NCBI RefSeq assembly: GCF_000730665.1
Contig: NZ_BBIV01000004.1
Span: 124,001-188,000 of the forward strand
Length of the DNA: 64,000 bases
Direction of reading: 5' to 3'
DNA from: Pseudomonas plecoglossicida NBRC 103162 = DSM 15088
Lineage (GTDB): Bacteria > Pseudomonadota > Gammaproteobacteria > Pseudomonadales > Pseudomonadaceae
Each line of letters starts with the position of its first letter. Position 1 is the stretch's first letter. The notes under the pieces are model-generated. The model was not told where the DNA came from. It ran no database searches and saw only the letters and a program-made list of their open reading frames with translations. Made by a program: the position numbers and the translations under genes. Of this stretch, positions 28,992 to 37,507 are shown piece after piece.

Positions 28992-30059
28992 ATGGACGAC
29001 AACAAGAAGCGCGCCTTGGCTGCGGCCCTGGGTCAGATCGAACGCCAATTCGGCAAAGGCGCTGTCATGCGCATGGGCGACCACGAGCGTCAGGGTATCC
29101 CGGCTATCTCCACCGGCTCGCTGGGCCTGGACATCGCGCTCGGCATCGGTGGCCTGCCAAAAGGCCGTATCGTCGAGATCTACGGTCCGGAGTCGTCGGG
29201 CAAGACCACCCTGACTCTGTCGGTCATCGCCGAAGCCCAGAAAAACGGCGCCACCTGCGCCTTCGTCGACGCCGAGCACGCACTCGACCCTGAATACGCC
29301 GGCAAGCTGGGCGTCAATGTCGACGACCTGCTGGTCTCGCAGCCGGACACCGGTGAACAGGCCCTGGAAATCACCGACATGCTGGTGCGCTCCAACGCGG
29401 TTGACGTGATCATCGTCGACTCCGTGGCCGCGCTGGTGCCGAAGGCCGAAATCGAAGGCGAGATGGGCGACATGCACGTCGGCCTGCAGGCCCGCCTGAT
29501 GTCCCAGGCGCTGCGCAAGATCACCGGTAACATCAAGAACGCCAACTGCCTGGTCATCTTCATCAACCAGATCCGTATGAAGATCGGCGTGATGTTCGGC
29601 AGCCCGGAAACCACCACCGGTGGTAACGCCCTGAAGTTCTACGCCTCGGTGCGCCTGGACATTCGTCGTACCGGCGCGGTCAAGGAAGGCGACGAAGTGG
29701 TCGGCAGCGAAACCCGCGTCAAGATCGTCAAGAACAAGGTCTCGCCACCGTTCCGCCAGGCCGAATTCCAGATCCTTTACGGCAAGGGTATCTACCGTAA
29801 CGGCGAAATCATTGACCTGGGTGTTTCTCAGGGGCTGGTGGAGAAATCCGGTGCCTGGTACAGCTATCAGGGCAACAAGATTGGCCAGGGCAAAGCCAAC
29901 GCCGCCAAGTACCTGCATGAGAACCCGGCTATTGGTAGCGAGATCGAGAAGCAGATCCGCGAGAAGCTGCTCACCTCGGGTGTTGTTGCTGCCGAAGGCA
30001 AGGCCGCTGCTGTCGAAGCCGATGCCGACGACATGGCTGATGCCGACGCCGGTTATTGA
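28992..30059 (+). CDS. recA: Recombinase RecA
   Basis: A 355-residue ATP-dependent strand-exchange protein and LexA co-protease. Walker A is GPESSGKTT near residue 66, Walker B and the DNA-binding loops ([36 protein letters not shown]) are intact, and the C-terminus is acidic. The ATG at 28992 is chosen from a longer frame for the conserved [13 protein letters not shown] start. SOS-controlled by the LexA box at 28933. recX follows by 22 bp. Confidence 0.98.
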   Translation: MDDNKKRALAAALGQIERQFGKGAVMRMGDHERQGIPAISTGSLGLDIALGIGGLPKGRIVEIYGPESSGKTTLTLSVIAEAQKNGATCAFVDAEHALDPEYAGKLGVNVDDLLVSQPDTGEQALEITDMLVRSNAVDVIIVDSVAALVPKAEIEGEMGDMHVGLQARLMSQALRKITGNIKNANCLVIFINQIRMKIGVMFGSPETTTGGNALKFYASVRLDIRRTGAVKEGDEVVGSETRVKIVKNKVSPPFRQAEFQILYGKGIYRNGEIIDLGVSQGLVEKSGAWYSYQGNKIGQGKANAAKYLHENPAIGSEIEKQIREKLLTSGVVAAEGKAAAVEADADDMADADAGY

Positions 30060-30081
30060 TCAGCGTTTGTAGAGCACCTGT

Positions 30082-30552
30082 ATGTCCGTCGTACTCGACA
30101 CCCCCGTCGCCGTCCGGCGGACAGCCATGGACCTGCTCGCGCGCCGCGAGCACGGTCGCGTAGAGCTGACGCGCAAACTGCGTCAGCGAGGCGCTACGGA
30201 TGAACTGATCGAGCCTGAGCTCGATCGGCTCGCCGAAGAGGGGCTGCTCAGTGAAGCCCGCTATCTCGAGAGTTTCATTCGATACCGTTCCAATGCCGGC
30301 TATGGCCCCGCGCGCATTCGCGAGGAGCTGGGCCAGCGTGGCCTGAACCGTGGCGATATCGACCAGGCACTGCGCGACAGTGGCGTGGACTGGGCGGAGC
30401 GGTTACAGGAGGTCTGGCAGCGCAAGTTCGCCGGCCAGCACCCGCATGATCCCCGCAGCCGTGGCCAGCAGACCCGATTCCTCGCGTACCGTGGATTTCC
30501 CATGGACATGATCGGCCGCCTGCTCAGCGGCCGTGACTTGTATGACCTGTAG
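30082..30552 (+). CDS. recX: RecA regulatory protein RecX
   Basis: A 156-residue helical protein that caps or destabilises RecA filaments. It shows the repeated three-helix pattern of RecX, with a first repeat near [19 protein letters not shown] and the [20 protein letters not shown] block near residues 55-75. Directly after recA, so probably made from the recA transcript by partial read-through. A long palindromic repeat follows its stop. Confidence 0.94.
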   Translation: MSVVLDTPVAVRRTAMDLLARREHGRVELTRKLRQRGATDELIEPELDRLAEEGLLSEARYLESFIRYRSNAGYGPARIREELGQRGLNRGDIDQALRDSGVDWAERLQEVWQRKFAGQHPHDPRSRGQQTRFLAYRGFPMDMIGRLLSGRDLYDL

Positions 30553-30660
30553 GAGCTGTCTTGTGTCGCGAAAGGGCTGCGCAGCGGCCCCAAACTATCA
30601 GCACCAACGCTGAAACCCTGGGGCCGCTACGCGGCCCTTTCGCGACACAAGGCCGCTCCT
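30551..30660. repeat. Long inverted repeat, second P. putida-type repetitive element
   Basis: Arms of 31 bp (30561-30591 and 30620-30650) pair almost perfectly, starting TTGTGTCGCGAAAGGGC. Short outer arms (AGGAGC 30551-30556 / GCTCCT 30655-30660) extend the fold. The unit differs from the GCCGGCAAGCCGGC family and is, from memory, widespread in P. putida genomes. It begins right at the recX stop and lies before the convergent LOG gene, so it may act as a bidirectional transcript end. Confidence 0.8.
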
Positions 30661-30673
30661 GCACCGGTGTACC

Positions 30674-31792
30674 TCAACTCACCTTCAACGCCTCCCGTGC
30701 CCGCTGCGTGGTATGCATTGGCTGTGGCTTTGCCCAGTTCTCCGGCAGATTGATGAAGTCGATCAGCTCACGCAGGCGTCCTTGATCACGGCCATTGAAG
30801 GCAAAGGTCAGGCGAGTGAGATGGCTGAAGTTACCCACTTCATGCTCCGCGCCACTGTCTGCCTGCTGGTGATATTTGCCACTCAGGCGCAGATCGGCGA
30901 AGGCTTCCTGAATTTCAGACAGTGCGGCATCGCTGAGCCGGTGGTGCATGCGAATCACGAACTGGTTCTTCAGCCAGCGGCTGGAGTGGTAGTTGCTGTA
31001 GAACTGGTTGATCTCTTCCACGGCTTCGTCGGCACTGTACACCAGGCGCAACAGCTTCAGGTCGCTGGGCAGGATGTAGCGGTTTTCCTGCAATTGGCGG
31101 CTGATGAAGTCCAGGCAGTCTCGCCAGAACGTGCCACCCGGTGAGTCCAGGAGTACTACGGGCACCAGTGGACTCTTGCCGGTCTGGATCAGCGTCAGCA
31201 CTTCCAATGCTTCATCGAGGGTACCGAAACCGCCTGGGCAGAGCACCAGCCCATCGGCCTCCTTGACGAAGAACAGCTTGCGAATGAAAAAGAAGTGGAA
31301 GGGCAGCAGCTTGTCGGTCCCGTCGACCGTCGGGTTGGCATGCTGTTCGAAGGGCAGGGTGATGTTGAAACCGAGGCTGTGGTCGCTGCCAGCGCCTTCG
31401 TGGGCTGCGGCCATGATGCCGCCACCGGCGCCGGTGATGACCATCAGATCGGAGCGGGCCAGGGTAGCTCCAAGCTCGCGCGCCAATGCATACATCGGAT
31501 GTTCCAGTGGGGTGCGCGCCGAGCCGAAAACGGTGACTTTGCGCCGTCCCTTGTAGCGTTGCAAGGTGCGGAAAGAATGGTCCAGTTCGCGAAGTGCCTG
31601 CAAGGTGATCTTGGCGCTCCAACGGTCACTGTCATCATGAGCCATGCGCAAGACGGTCAGCATCATGTCACGGTACAGCGCAAGGTTGGGGCTGTCGGGC
31701 GCGACCAATTGCAGTTGTTCGTCGATCTTGTTCAGGTCGATGCCGCTGTCCCTGAAGTGATTGAACAGATGCTCATTCGGTTGGTAAGGCAT
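30674..31792 (-). CDS. LOG-family protein (PGGxGTxxE, Rossmann fold)
   Basis: A 372-residue protein with the LOG nucleotide-binding signature: GAGGGIMAA at about 121-129 and PGGFGTLDE at 186-194. Members cleave the base from nucleoside monophosphates (cytokinin-type phosphoribohydrolase or PpnN-like nucleosidase activity); older annotations wrongly say lysine decarboxylase. The extra N-terminal 80 and C-terminal 100 residues place it in a long subfamily with unknown substrate. Convergent with recX across a palindromic element. Confidence 0.82.
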   Translation of the reverse strand: MPYQPNEHLFNHFRDSGIDLNKIDEQLQLVAPDSPNLALYRDMMLTVLRMAHDDSDRWSAKITLQALRELDHSFRTLQRYKGRRKVTVFGSARTPLEHPMYALARELGATLARSDLMVITGAGGGIMAAAHEGAGSDHSLGFNITLPFEQHANPTVDGTDKLLPFHFFFIRKLFFVKEADGLVLCPGGFGTLDEALEVLTLIQTGKSPLVPVVLLDSPGGTFWRDCLDFISRQLQENRYILPSDLKLLRLVYSADEAVEEINQFYSNYHSSRWLKNQFVIRMHHRLSDAALSEIQEAFADLRLSGKYHQQADSGAEHEVGNFSHLTRLTFAFNGRDQGRLRELIDFINLPENWAKPQPMHTTQRAREALKVS

Positions 31793-32094
31793 TCAACGTC
31801 TCCTTCTGCAGCAAAACCTCTGACCGAGCCGATGGCAGGGCTCGGCCGCGACACTGCGTGTGTCGCTGGCTGCGCTGGCTCGAGTATGCATCCCGAGCGT
31901 TGCAGTTGGCCTTCAGGCCGTGATGCAGGGTGTCAGTCCATCTTGTTGTTTTTTCGGTCTTCTCTATCAATCTAGACCTTCGCGCCACTTCGTGCAGCAA
32001 AGGATCTGCGGGCCATTCGTCGGAGCTTGGCCATCGGCGGCGCGAGTTTGGTTAACTGAAGAAGCGAAACGTTATTGATACAGGAGGTGACCCT
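31793..32094. other. Divergent intergenic region, 302 bp
   Basis: Lies between the divergent LOG gene and the small gene at 32095. It holds two hairpins, CCGAGCC/GGCTCGG near 31821-31841 and GCGACAC/GTGTCGC near 31850-31869, and a T-rich patch (31940-31960). I see no convincing ORF, RNA gene or promoter pair. Confidence 0.5.
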
Positions 32095-32298
32095 ATGCAT
32101 CGCCTGGTCATCGAGGTGGAGCGCGAGCTCTATGAGCAACTGGAAAATGCCGCCCAGGATCATCATGTGAGCCTGGAGGAGGAGTGTCGCCGCAGGTTGG
32201 CTACCCTGGAGTGCCAGTCTCGCTATCTGCAGGCGCTGCTGGCGGAAATGCGCGCTGACGAAGAGCCGCAGCGCGCAGAAGGTGTGCAGGTTACCTGA
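32095..32298 (+). CDS. Small hypothetical protein, possible ribbon-helix-helix type
   Basis: A 67-residue protein starting MHRLVIEVERELYEQLENAA. One short strand followed by two charged helices (about 8-24 and 28-55) resembles the Arc/MetJ ribbon-helix-helix pattern, but this is judged from pattern alone. The ribosome-binding site is nearly perfect (AGGAGGTGA, 32082-32090), which supports real expression. No toxin partner is adjacent. Its stop codon abuts the stop of the convergent gene with no base between. Confidence 0.65.
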   Translation: MHRLVIEVERELYEQLENAAQDHHVSLEEECRRRLATLECQSRYLQALLAEMRADEEPQRAEGVQVT

Positions 32299-32718
32299 TC
32301 ACTTCTTCTTGTTGCCGGCCGTGCAGCTGGCAGCATCGAACGCCTGGTCCATGACCGGTTGGTTGGTTTTGTAGACGGTGAAGCGGTAGACCATCACGGC
32401 GCCTTTGGACATCAGGTTACGGAAGCCACTGTTACGGCATACGCTGTCACCCAGCTGGCTGCGAACCTGGCCCGGGTTTTCCTGCATCCGCGCCGCGTGC
32501 TCCGCACGCACGCTCAGGTGGTTGATCAGTGCCTTGCCTTCGACGGTGTAGCCTTGGTCGAGAATGTCTTCATTGATGGCGCGTGGCGTGCCGACGCTGC
32601 TTTCCTTGGCGACTTTCTGCAGCACCTTGTTCAACTCGAACTCCTGCTTTGATGCTGCCTGGGCGGCGAGTGGCAGTGCGAGCAACAGGCTCAGGGTCGG
32701 GACGATAAGACGCAGCAT
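32299..32718 (-). CDS. Exported protein of the PA3611-like quorum-sensing-regulated family
   Basis: A 139-residue secreted or periplasmic protein: Sec signal peptide at about 1-21 (LALPLAAQA), then a mature domain with two cysteines (in DSVCRNSG and DAASCTAG) that could form a disulfide, and a Lys-rich tail. Sequence and place (after recA-recX, near the erdR-dgkA region) match PA3611 of P. aeruginosa, founder of a putative quorum-sensing-regulated virulence factor family of unknown mechanism. The start at 32718 has an AGGAGA ribosome-binding site; the longer frame has no signal peptide. Confidence 0.68.
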   Translation of the reverse strand: MLRLIVPTLSLLLALPLAAQAASKQEFELNKVLQKVAKESSVGTPRAINEDILDQGYTVEGKALINHLSVRAEHAARMQENPGQVRSQLGDSVCRNSGFRNLMSKGAVMVYRFTVYKTNQPVMDQAFDAASCTAGNKKK

Positions 32719-32943
32719 GAATCTCTCCTGGTTCGATGACTGGCGCTTCGACACGCGCTGAGGGCTGGCGTTCCATGAAAAGCGCGCAGCGCTGCAGGCA
32801 AATGTCTGTCTGCCAAAGCACGGGATTATAAGGGCCACCCTGTCCTGCTGCACGGCAAATGACGCCCGCTCTGGTAGACTGGCGCTTTGTTCAATCCGAG
32901 TTTTCCCAGTGTTCAGTCAGATTCTTCGCAGAGGCTTGTCAGT

Positions 32944-33654
32944 ATGAGCCATGCGGTAGCGCGCTTGCGTGCCGAACGCCTGGCGCGCAGCAACAAACCG
33001 TTCATCGCCCGCGGTTCAAGAGCTGAGCGGTGCCCTGCCTGCAGGGTCATCGCGAGCCATTGCCTGTGTGCCTGGAAGCCCCGGGTCCAGGCAGACTCAG
33101 GTGTTTGCCTGCTGATGCATGACACCGAGCCGCTGAAGCCGACCAATACCGGCTGGCTGATCGCCGACCTGATCGAAGACACCTCCGCCTTTGGCTGGTT
33201 GCGCACCACGGTGGACGAAGGTCTGCTGGCGTTGCTCGACGATCCTCGATGGCAGCCCTACATCGTCTTCCCTGGTGAATTCGTGGCCCAGGAGCGAGTG
33301 GTCAATGATGTTCAACGCCAGCCAGGCAAGCGCCCATTGTTCATCCTGCTCGATGCAACCTGGACCGAAGCGCGCAAGATGTTTCGCAAGAGCCCGTATC
33401 TGGATCGTTTTCCGGTGCTGAGCCTGCAGGCCGAGCAGATGTCCCGCTATCGCCTGCGTCGCTCCAAGCGCGACGATCATTTCTGTACGGCGGAAGTGGC
33501 TGCGATGTGCCTGGACCTGGCCGGCGACAGCCAGGCCTCCCAGGCCCTGGATGCCTACCTGGATGTGTTCAGCCTGCATTACCTCAGTGGCAAGCGCCGT
33601 CTGCCGCTGGATGATCAGGATGACATTCACCAGCGCTTGCATACCTTCCTATAG
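32944..33654 (+). CDS. tapT: tRNA-uridine aminocarboxypropyltransferase (DTW domain, TapT/YfiP-like)
   Basis: A 236-residue protein with a zinc-finger-like cysteine cluster (Cys30, 33, 40, 42: CPAC...CLC) and the DTW motif, here DATW at residues 137-140. The E. coli homologue YfiP/TapT makes acp3U47 in tRNA from SAM. The ATG at 32944 follows CAGAGG at somewhat long spacing; the open frame reaches 32887. Divergent from the exported protein gene before it. Confidence 0.85.
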   Translation: MSHAVARLRAERLARSNKPFIARGSRAERCPACRVIASHCLCAWKPRVQADSGVCLLMHDTEPLKPTNTGWLIADLIEDTSAFGWLRTTVDEGLLALLDDPRWQPYIVFPGEFVAQERVVNDVQRQPGKRPLFILLDATWTEARKMFRKSPYLDRFPVLSLQAEQMSRYRLRRSKRDDHFCTAEVAAMCLDLAGDSQASQALDAYLDVFSLHYLSGKRRLPLDDQDDIHQRLHTFL

Positions 33655-33834
33655 TCCAAGGGGCAGATGCCCCGGTTTGATTCATAATGACGGAGCTGGC
33701 AGCCAGGGTGGGCGAGACGGCAGGGCGAATGGCTTGACCACCCCCGGCCGTGCTCGGCATCCTTGGCGCCGATTCCCCGCCAGGCGCGATCACTCTCCCG
33801 TATGCGCCTGGCACAGAACAGGATCCATAGATCG

Positions 33835-34485
33835 ATGGCCACTTACGAAATCCTGATAGCCGATGACCACCCGCTGTTTCGTAGCGCGCTGCGCCAGGCT
33901 GTCACCCTCGGCCTGGGCGCGGATGTGCGTCTGGTCGAGGTGGCGAGCATCGCCGAGCTTGAAACCCGCCTGAGCGAAAAGTCCGATTGGGACCTGGTGC
34001 TGCTGGACCTGAACATGCCGGGTGCCTATGGCTTCTCCGGACTGGTCCTGTTGCGCGGCCAGTATCCGCAGATCCCGGTGGTGATGGTTTCGGCGCAGGA
34101 GGAGGCTGCGGTGGTGGTCAAGTCTCGAGAATTCGGTGCCAGTGGTTTCATTCCCAAGTCCAGCGGCCTCGAAGTCATCCAGGACGCAGTGCGCAAAGTG
34201 CTCGACGGTGACGTCTGGTGGCCACCCCAGGCCTTCGAGAAAGTCGATGTTTCCGCTGAGGCCAAAGCCGCCAGCGAGGGTCTGGCCAGCCTCACGCCTC
34301 AACAGTTCCGCGTGCTGACCATGGTCTGCGAAGGCTTGTTGAACAAGCAGATCGCCTACGAGCTGAATGTGTCGGAAGCGACCATCAAGGCCCATGTGAC
34401 CGCGATCTTCCGCAAGCTTGGCGTACGTACCCGGACACAGGCGGCGTTGCTGCTGCAACAACTTGAATCGGTTGCGAGCAACTGA
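33835..34485 (+). CDS. erdR: LuxR/NarL-type response regulator, ErdR-like
   Basis: A 216-residue response regulator: receiver domain with acidic pair Asp10-Asp11, phosphoacceptor Asp58 (VLLDLNMP) and Lys near 112 (FIPKSSG), and a C-terminal LuxR helix-turn-helix at about 150-212 (LTPQQFRVLTMVCEGLLNKQIAYELNVS in pattern). Followed by dgkA as for erdR (PA3604-PA3603) in P. aeruginosa, where ErdR controls ethanol and acetate metabolism genes. No sensor kinase is adjacent. The ATG at 33835 gives MATYEILIADDH. Confidence 0.83.
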   Translation: MATYEILIADDHPLFRSALRQAVTLGLGADVRLVEVASIAELETRLSEKSDWDLVLLDLNMPGAYGFSGLVLLRGQYPQIPVVMVSAQEEAAVVVKSREFGASGFIPKSSGLEVIQDAVRKVLDGDVWWPPQAFEKVDVSAEAKAASEGLASLTPQQFRVLTMVCEGLLNKQIAYELNVSEATIKAHVTAIFRKLGVRTRTQAALLLQQLESVASN

Positions 34486-34558
34486 CAGCCTGCGCCTTCA
34501 CGCTTTTTTGACCCTTGCCGGACTAGTCTTCTGGCCTTTTATCTGTGAAGTGAGACCC

Positions 34559-34921
34559 ATGTCGCCATTCAAAGGCCAGACCGGCCTGAAACGCATCTTC
34601 AACGCCGCCGGCTACTCGCTGGACGGCTTGCGCGCCGCCTTCAAGGGTGAAGCCGCCTTCCGCCAGCTGGTACTGCTCAATGTCCTGCTGATTCCGATTG
34701 CATTCTGGTTGCCGGTCAGCCGTGCCGAGCGGGCAATCATGATCGCGGTGTGCCTGCTCGGCTTGATCGTCGAGCTGTTCAACTCTGCGGTGGAGGCGGC
34801 CATCGACCGCATCTCGCTGGAGCGCCACCCGTTGTCGAAAAACGCCAAGGACATGGGCAGTGCCGCGCAGCTGGTGGCGCTGACCATGGTCGCGCTGGTC
34901 TGGGGCGTGATCCTGCTTTAA
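34559..34921 (+). CDS. dgkA: Diacylglycerol kinase
   Basis: A 120-residue integral membrane enzyme that phosphorylates diacylglycerol to phosphatidic acid. It has an N-terminal amphipathic region, three transmembrane helices (about 40-57, 60-78 and 100-119) and the family motif VELFNSAVEAAIDR, which carries the catalytic Glu. Length equals the E. coli enzyme. Its stop overlaps the end of the convergent LysR gene by four bases. Confidence 0.95.
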   Translation: MSPFKGQTGLKRIFNAAGYSLDGLRAAFKGEAAFRQLVLLNVLLIPIAFWLPVSRAERAIMIAVCLLGLIVELFNSAVEAAIDRISLERHPLSKNAKDMGSAAQLVALTMVALVWGVILL

Positions 34922-35844
34922 GCGATTGGCGGCAACACGATTTCGTCACTTCGGGTAAAGCCTGCGGTGAAGTTGCGGCACAGCTCCAGAAACTCTCGCA
35001 TGGCCGTGGTCTGGTATTTCTGTTTGTGCCAGATGAAATAGAACTGGCGCATCAAGTCCAGCTCCGGCGTTTCCACGGGCACCAGGCTGCCTCTGCGGAA
35101 CGCGTCTCGCAGGGCCATGCGCGAGATGCAGCTGATGCCTAGCCCCGACTCCACGGCCCGCTTGATCGCTTCGGTGTGTTCCAGCTCCAGGCGAATGTTC
35201 AGGTTGGCGCGATGGTGGCGCATGGCCTGGTCGAAGGTCAGGCGCGTCCCTGAGCCTTGCTCGCGCAAGATCCAGGCTTCATGGGACAGGCTTTCGACGT
35301 CGGCACGTCCCAGCTTGGCCAGCGGGTGCTGTGGCGCACAGAACACCACCAGCTCGTCTTCGACCCAGGGTTGTACCTCAAGGTCCGGGTGGTTGCAGTC
35401 ACCTTCGATTAGACCCAGATCAATTTCGTACTGCGCGACCTGATGCACGATATGTGCGGTGTTCTGTACATGCAGCTTCACTTGGCTTTCCGGGTGCACT
35501 TTCATGAAGCTGCCGATCAACAGGGTGGCCAGGTAATTGCCAATGGTCAGGGTGGCGCCGACCGCCAGTGAGCCGAAACCCGTCTTGCCGTTGAGCAAGT
35601 CTTCGATTTCCTTGGCCTGGTCGAGCAATGCCACTGCCTGGGGCAGCAGCTGATGGCCGAGCGCATTGAGGGCCAGGCGCTTGCCGGCACGGTCGAACAA
35701 TTGGCAGCTCGATTGCCGCTCGAGTTCGGTGATCGAGGTACTGGCTGCCGATTGTGACAGCGCCAGCACACTGGCGGCCCTCGAGACGCTTTGATGCTGG
35801 GCCACGGCAACGAAGACTTGAAGCTGACGAAGTGTAAATCGCAT
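34918..35844 (-). CDS. finR: LysR-family regulator FinR
   Basis: A 308-residue LysR regulator with the DNA-binding domain at 1-60 (HQSVSRAASVLALSQSAASTSI) and a two-lobe effector domain. It is divergent from fpr, 118 bp away, as finR is in P. putida, where FinR is needed for fpr induction by superoxide and osmotic stress. The intergenic region is AT-rich, with GATAA-like repeats near the finR start suited to LysR binding. The name rests on this context and on length. Confidence 0.88.
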   Translation of the reverse strand: MRFTLRQLQVFVAVAQHQSVSRAASVLALSQSAASTSITELERQSSCQLFDRAGKRLALNALGHQLLPQAVALLDQAKEIEDLLNGKTGFGSLAVGATLTIGNYLATLLIGSFMKVHPESQVKLHVQNTAHIVHQVAQYEIDLGLIEGDCNHPDLEVQPWVEDELVVFCAPQHPLAKLGRADVESLSHEAWILREQGSGTRLTFDQAMRHHRANLNIRLELEHTEAIKRAVESGLGISCISRMALRDAFRRGSLVPVETPELDLMRQFYFIWHKQKYQTTAMREFLELCRNFTAGFTRSDEIVLPPIA

Positions 35845-35895
35845 ATCGATATAACCGATAACACATATCTTGATAATTCAGTTAACAGATATTGT
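35843..35895. promoter_or_regulatory. AT-rich finR-fpr control region with repeated GATA-like half-sites
   Basis: ATATCGATAT (35843-35852) is a 10-bp palindrome overlapping the finR start codon. CCGATAACA, TTGATAATT and CAGATATTG follow at about 11-21-bp steps. The composition differs sharply from the GC-rich flanks. Probably the FinR-binding and promoter region for both genes. Confidence 0.55.
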
Positions 35896-35962
35896 GGCTG
35901 CCCCTAAACTATCGCGCAACTGCGCGTCTTGCGCGCTGCGTTTTTCTTCAGGAGCCCCATAG

Positions 35963-36742
35963 ATGAGCAACATGAACCACGAACGTGTCCTCAGTGTGCA
36001 TCACTGGAATGACACCCTGTTCAGCTTCAAGTGCACCCGCGATCCGGGCTTGCGCTTCGAGAACGGTCAGTTCGTGATGATCGGCCTGCAACAGGACAAT
36101 GGCCGTCCGCTCATGCGCGCCTATTCCATCGCGTCGCCAAACTGGGAAGAGCACCTGGAATTCTTCAGCATCAAGGTACCGGACGGTCCGCTGACCTCGC
36201 AGCTGCAGCACCTGAAGGAAGGCGACGAGATCATCATCAGCAAGAAGCCTACCGGCACCCTGGTGCTCGATGACCTGAACCCGGGCAAGCACCTGTACCT
36301 GCTGAGCACCGGCACTGGCCTGGCGCCGTTCATGAGCGTCATCCAGGACCCGGAAACCTACGAGCGTTTCGAGAAGGTGATCCTGGTGCACGGCGTGCGC
36401 TACGTGAACGAAGTGGCCTACCGCGAGTTCATTACCGAGCACCTGCCGCAGAACGAGTTCTTCGGTGAGGCGGTACGCGACAAGCTGATCTACTACCCGA
36501 CCGTCACCCGTGAGCCGTTCGAGAACCAGGGCCGGCTGACCGACCTGATGCGCAGCGGCAAGCTGTTCAGCGATATCGGCCTGCCGCCGATCAATCCGCA
36601 GAACGACCGTGCGATGATCTGCGGTAGCCCGAGCATGCTCGACGAGACCAGCGAAGTGCTCGACAGCTTCGGCCTGAAGATCTCGGCGCGTATGCGCGAA
36701 CCAGGTGACTACCTGATCGAGCGCGCATTCGTCGAGAAGTAG
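35963..36742 (+). CDS. fpr: Ferredoxin-NADP+ reductase
   Basis: A 259-residue flavoenzyme moving electrons between NADPH and ferredoxin or flavodoxin. FAD binds through RAYSIASPNW (about 51-60) and the nearby GTLVLDDL region; the NADP-binding half carries LSTGTGLAPFMS and MICGSPSMLDET. It lacks the C-terminal aromatic of plant-type enzymes and ends FVEK, as bacterial subclass I forms do. Divergent from finR. A 20-bp-arm terminator follows. Confidence 0.95.
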   Translation: MSNMNHERVLSVHHWNDTLFSFKCTRDPGLRFENGQFVMIGLQQDNGRPLMRAYSIASPNWEEHLEFFSIKVPDGPLTSQLQHLKEGDEIIISKKPTGTLVLDDLNPGKHLYLLSTGTGLAPFMSVIQDPETYERFEKVILVHGVRYVNEVAYREFITEHLPQNEFFGEAVRDKLIYYPTVTREPFENQGRLTDLMRSGKLFSDIGLPPINPQNDRAMICGSPSMLDETSEVLDSFGLKISARMREPGDYLIERAFVEK

Positions 36743-36749
36743 GGCGAAC

Positions 36750-36791
36750 GCGGCAATAAAAAACGCAGGCCTCGGCCTGCGTTTTTTATTG
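36750..36791. terminator. Bidirectional terminator between fpr and trmO
   Basis: A perfect inverted repeat with 20-bp arms (GGCAATAAAAAACGCAGGCC and its complement) and a 2-nt centre. The A/T runs lie in the arms, so both convergent genes have a stem followed by a U-tract. Confidence 0.95.
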
Positions 36792-36805
36792 CCTGAATCC
36801 CGGCT

Positions 36806-37501
36806 TCAGCTGTCGAGCGTTACTTCCAGTACGCGAATCGTGCCGGCCTGGGGGTACTGCCACCTGACCTGTACATCCCAGAACTTCACCCCATAAACCC
36901 GCTCCGGCGCTGGTACCTGGTAGGCCGGTCGGGGGTCCTGGGCCAGGCACTGATCGATCAGCTCCACCAGCGGCTCGCCAAGGCGCAATGCGTGTGCCTT
37001 GGCCTGCGACAGGGCGCTGTCGCTCCATTGCACGGCAATTGCCTGTGGCGCCGCACTGGCCATCAGGTTGCGGGCTTCCGGGATGCTGTCGGCATAGGGC
37101 ACATAAGGCTTGATATCGATGACTGGCGTGCCGTCGAGCAGGTCGATCCCGGACAGCAGCAGCCGGCCTGGTTCCACACCTTCCAGCCGCACTACCGACT
37201 GACCGATGCCGTTCGGCCGGTGGGTCGCCCGGGTCGCGAACACCCCCATGCTCTTGTTGCCACCCAGGCGCGGTGGGCGCACTTTCAGGCGTGGCTTGTC
37301 TTCCAGAGCCTGATGAAACAGAAACAGCAACCAGACGTGGCTGACCTGCTCGAGGCCTTCCACCGCATCACCCTGGTCGAATGGCGGCAGCAGCTCCAGT
37401 ACCCCGCGCGCCGCGGGTGCCAGCTGCGGCTGGCGCGGGATGGCGAACTTTTCCTTGAAACAGGAATGCACGATGCCAACGGGCGTAACCGTATGCTGCA
37501 T
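36806..37501 (-). CDS. trmO: tRNA (t6A37) N6-methyltransferase TrmO
   Basis: A 231-residue SAM-dependent enzyme of the TsaA/YaeB family that methylates t6A37 of threonine tRNA. The beta-barrel domain (about 1-140) holds PVGIVHSCFKEKFAIPRQP, FATRATHRPNGIGQS and LDGTPVIDIKPYVPY, all family signatures. The C-terminal domain ends VLEVTLDS. I chose the ATG at 37501; a GTG two codons earlier (37507) would directly follow the stop of the upstream gene, so they are co-transcribed. Confidence 0.92.
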   Translation of the reverse strand: MQHTVTPVGIVHSCFKEKFAIPRQPQLAPAARGVLELLPPFDQGDAVEGLEQVSHVWLLFLFHQALEDKPRLKVRPPRLGGNKSMGVFATRATHRPNGIGQSVVRLEGVEPGRLLLSGIDLLDGTPVIDIKPYVPYADSIPEARNLMASAAPQAIAVQWSDSALSQAKAHALRLGEPLVELIDQCLAQDPRPAYQVPAPERVYGVKFWDVQVRWQYPQAGTIRVLEVTLDS

Positions 37502-37507
37502 GGTCAC

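Noticed and set aside
32095..32718. Toxin-antitoxin pair made of the small RHH-like gene and its neighbour
   Set aside because: The neighbour is convergent and encodes an exported protein with a signal peptide, not a toxin in the same operon.
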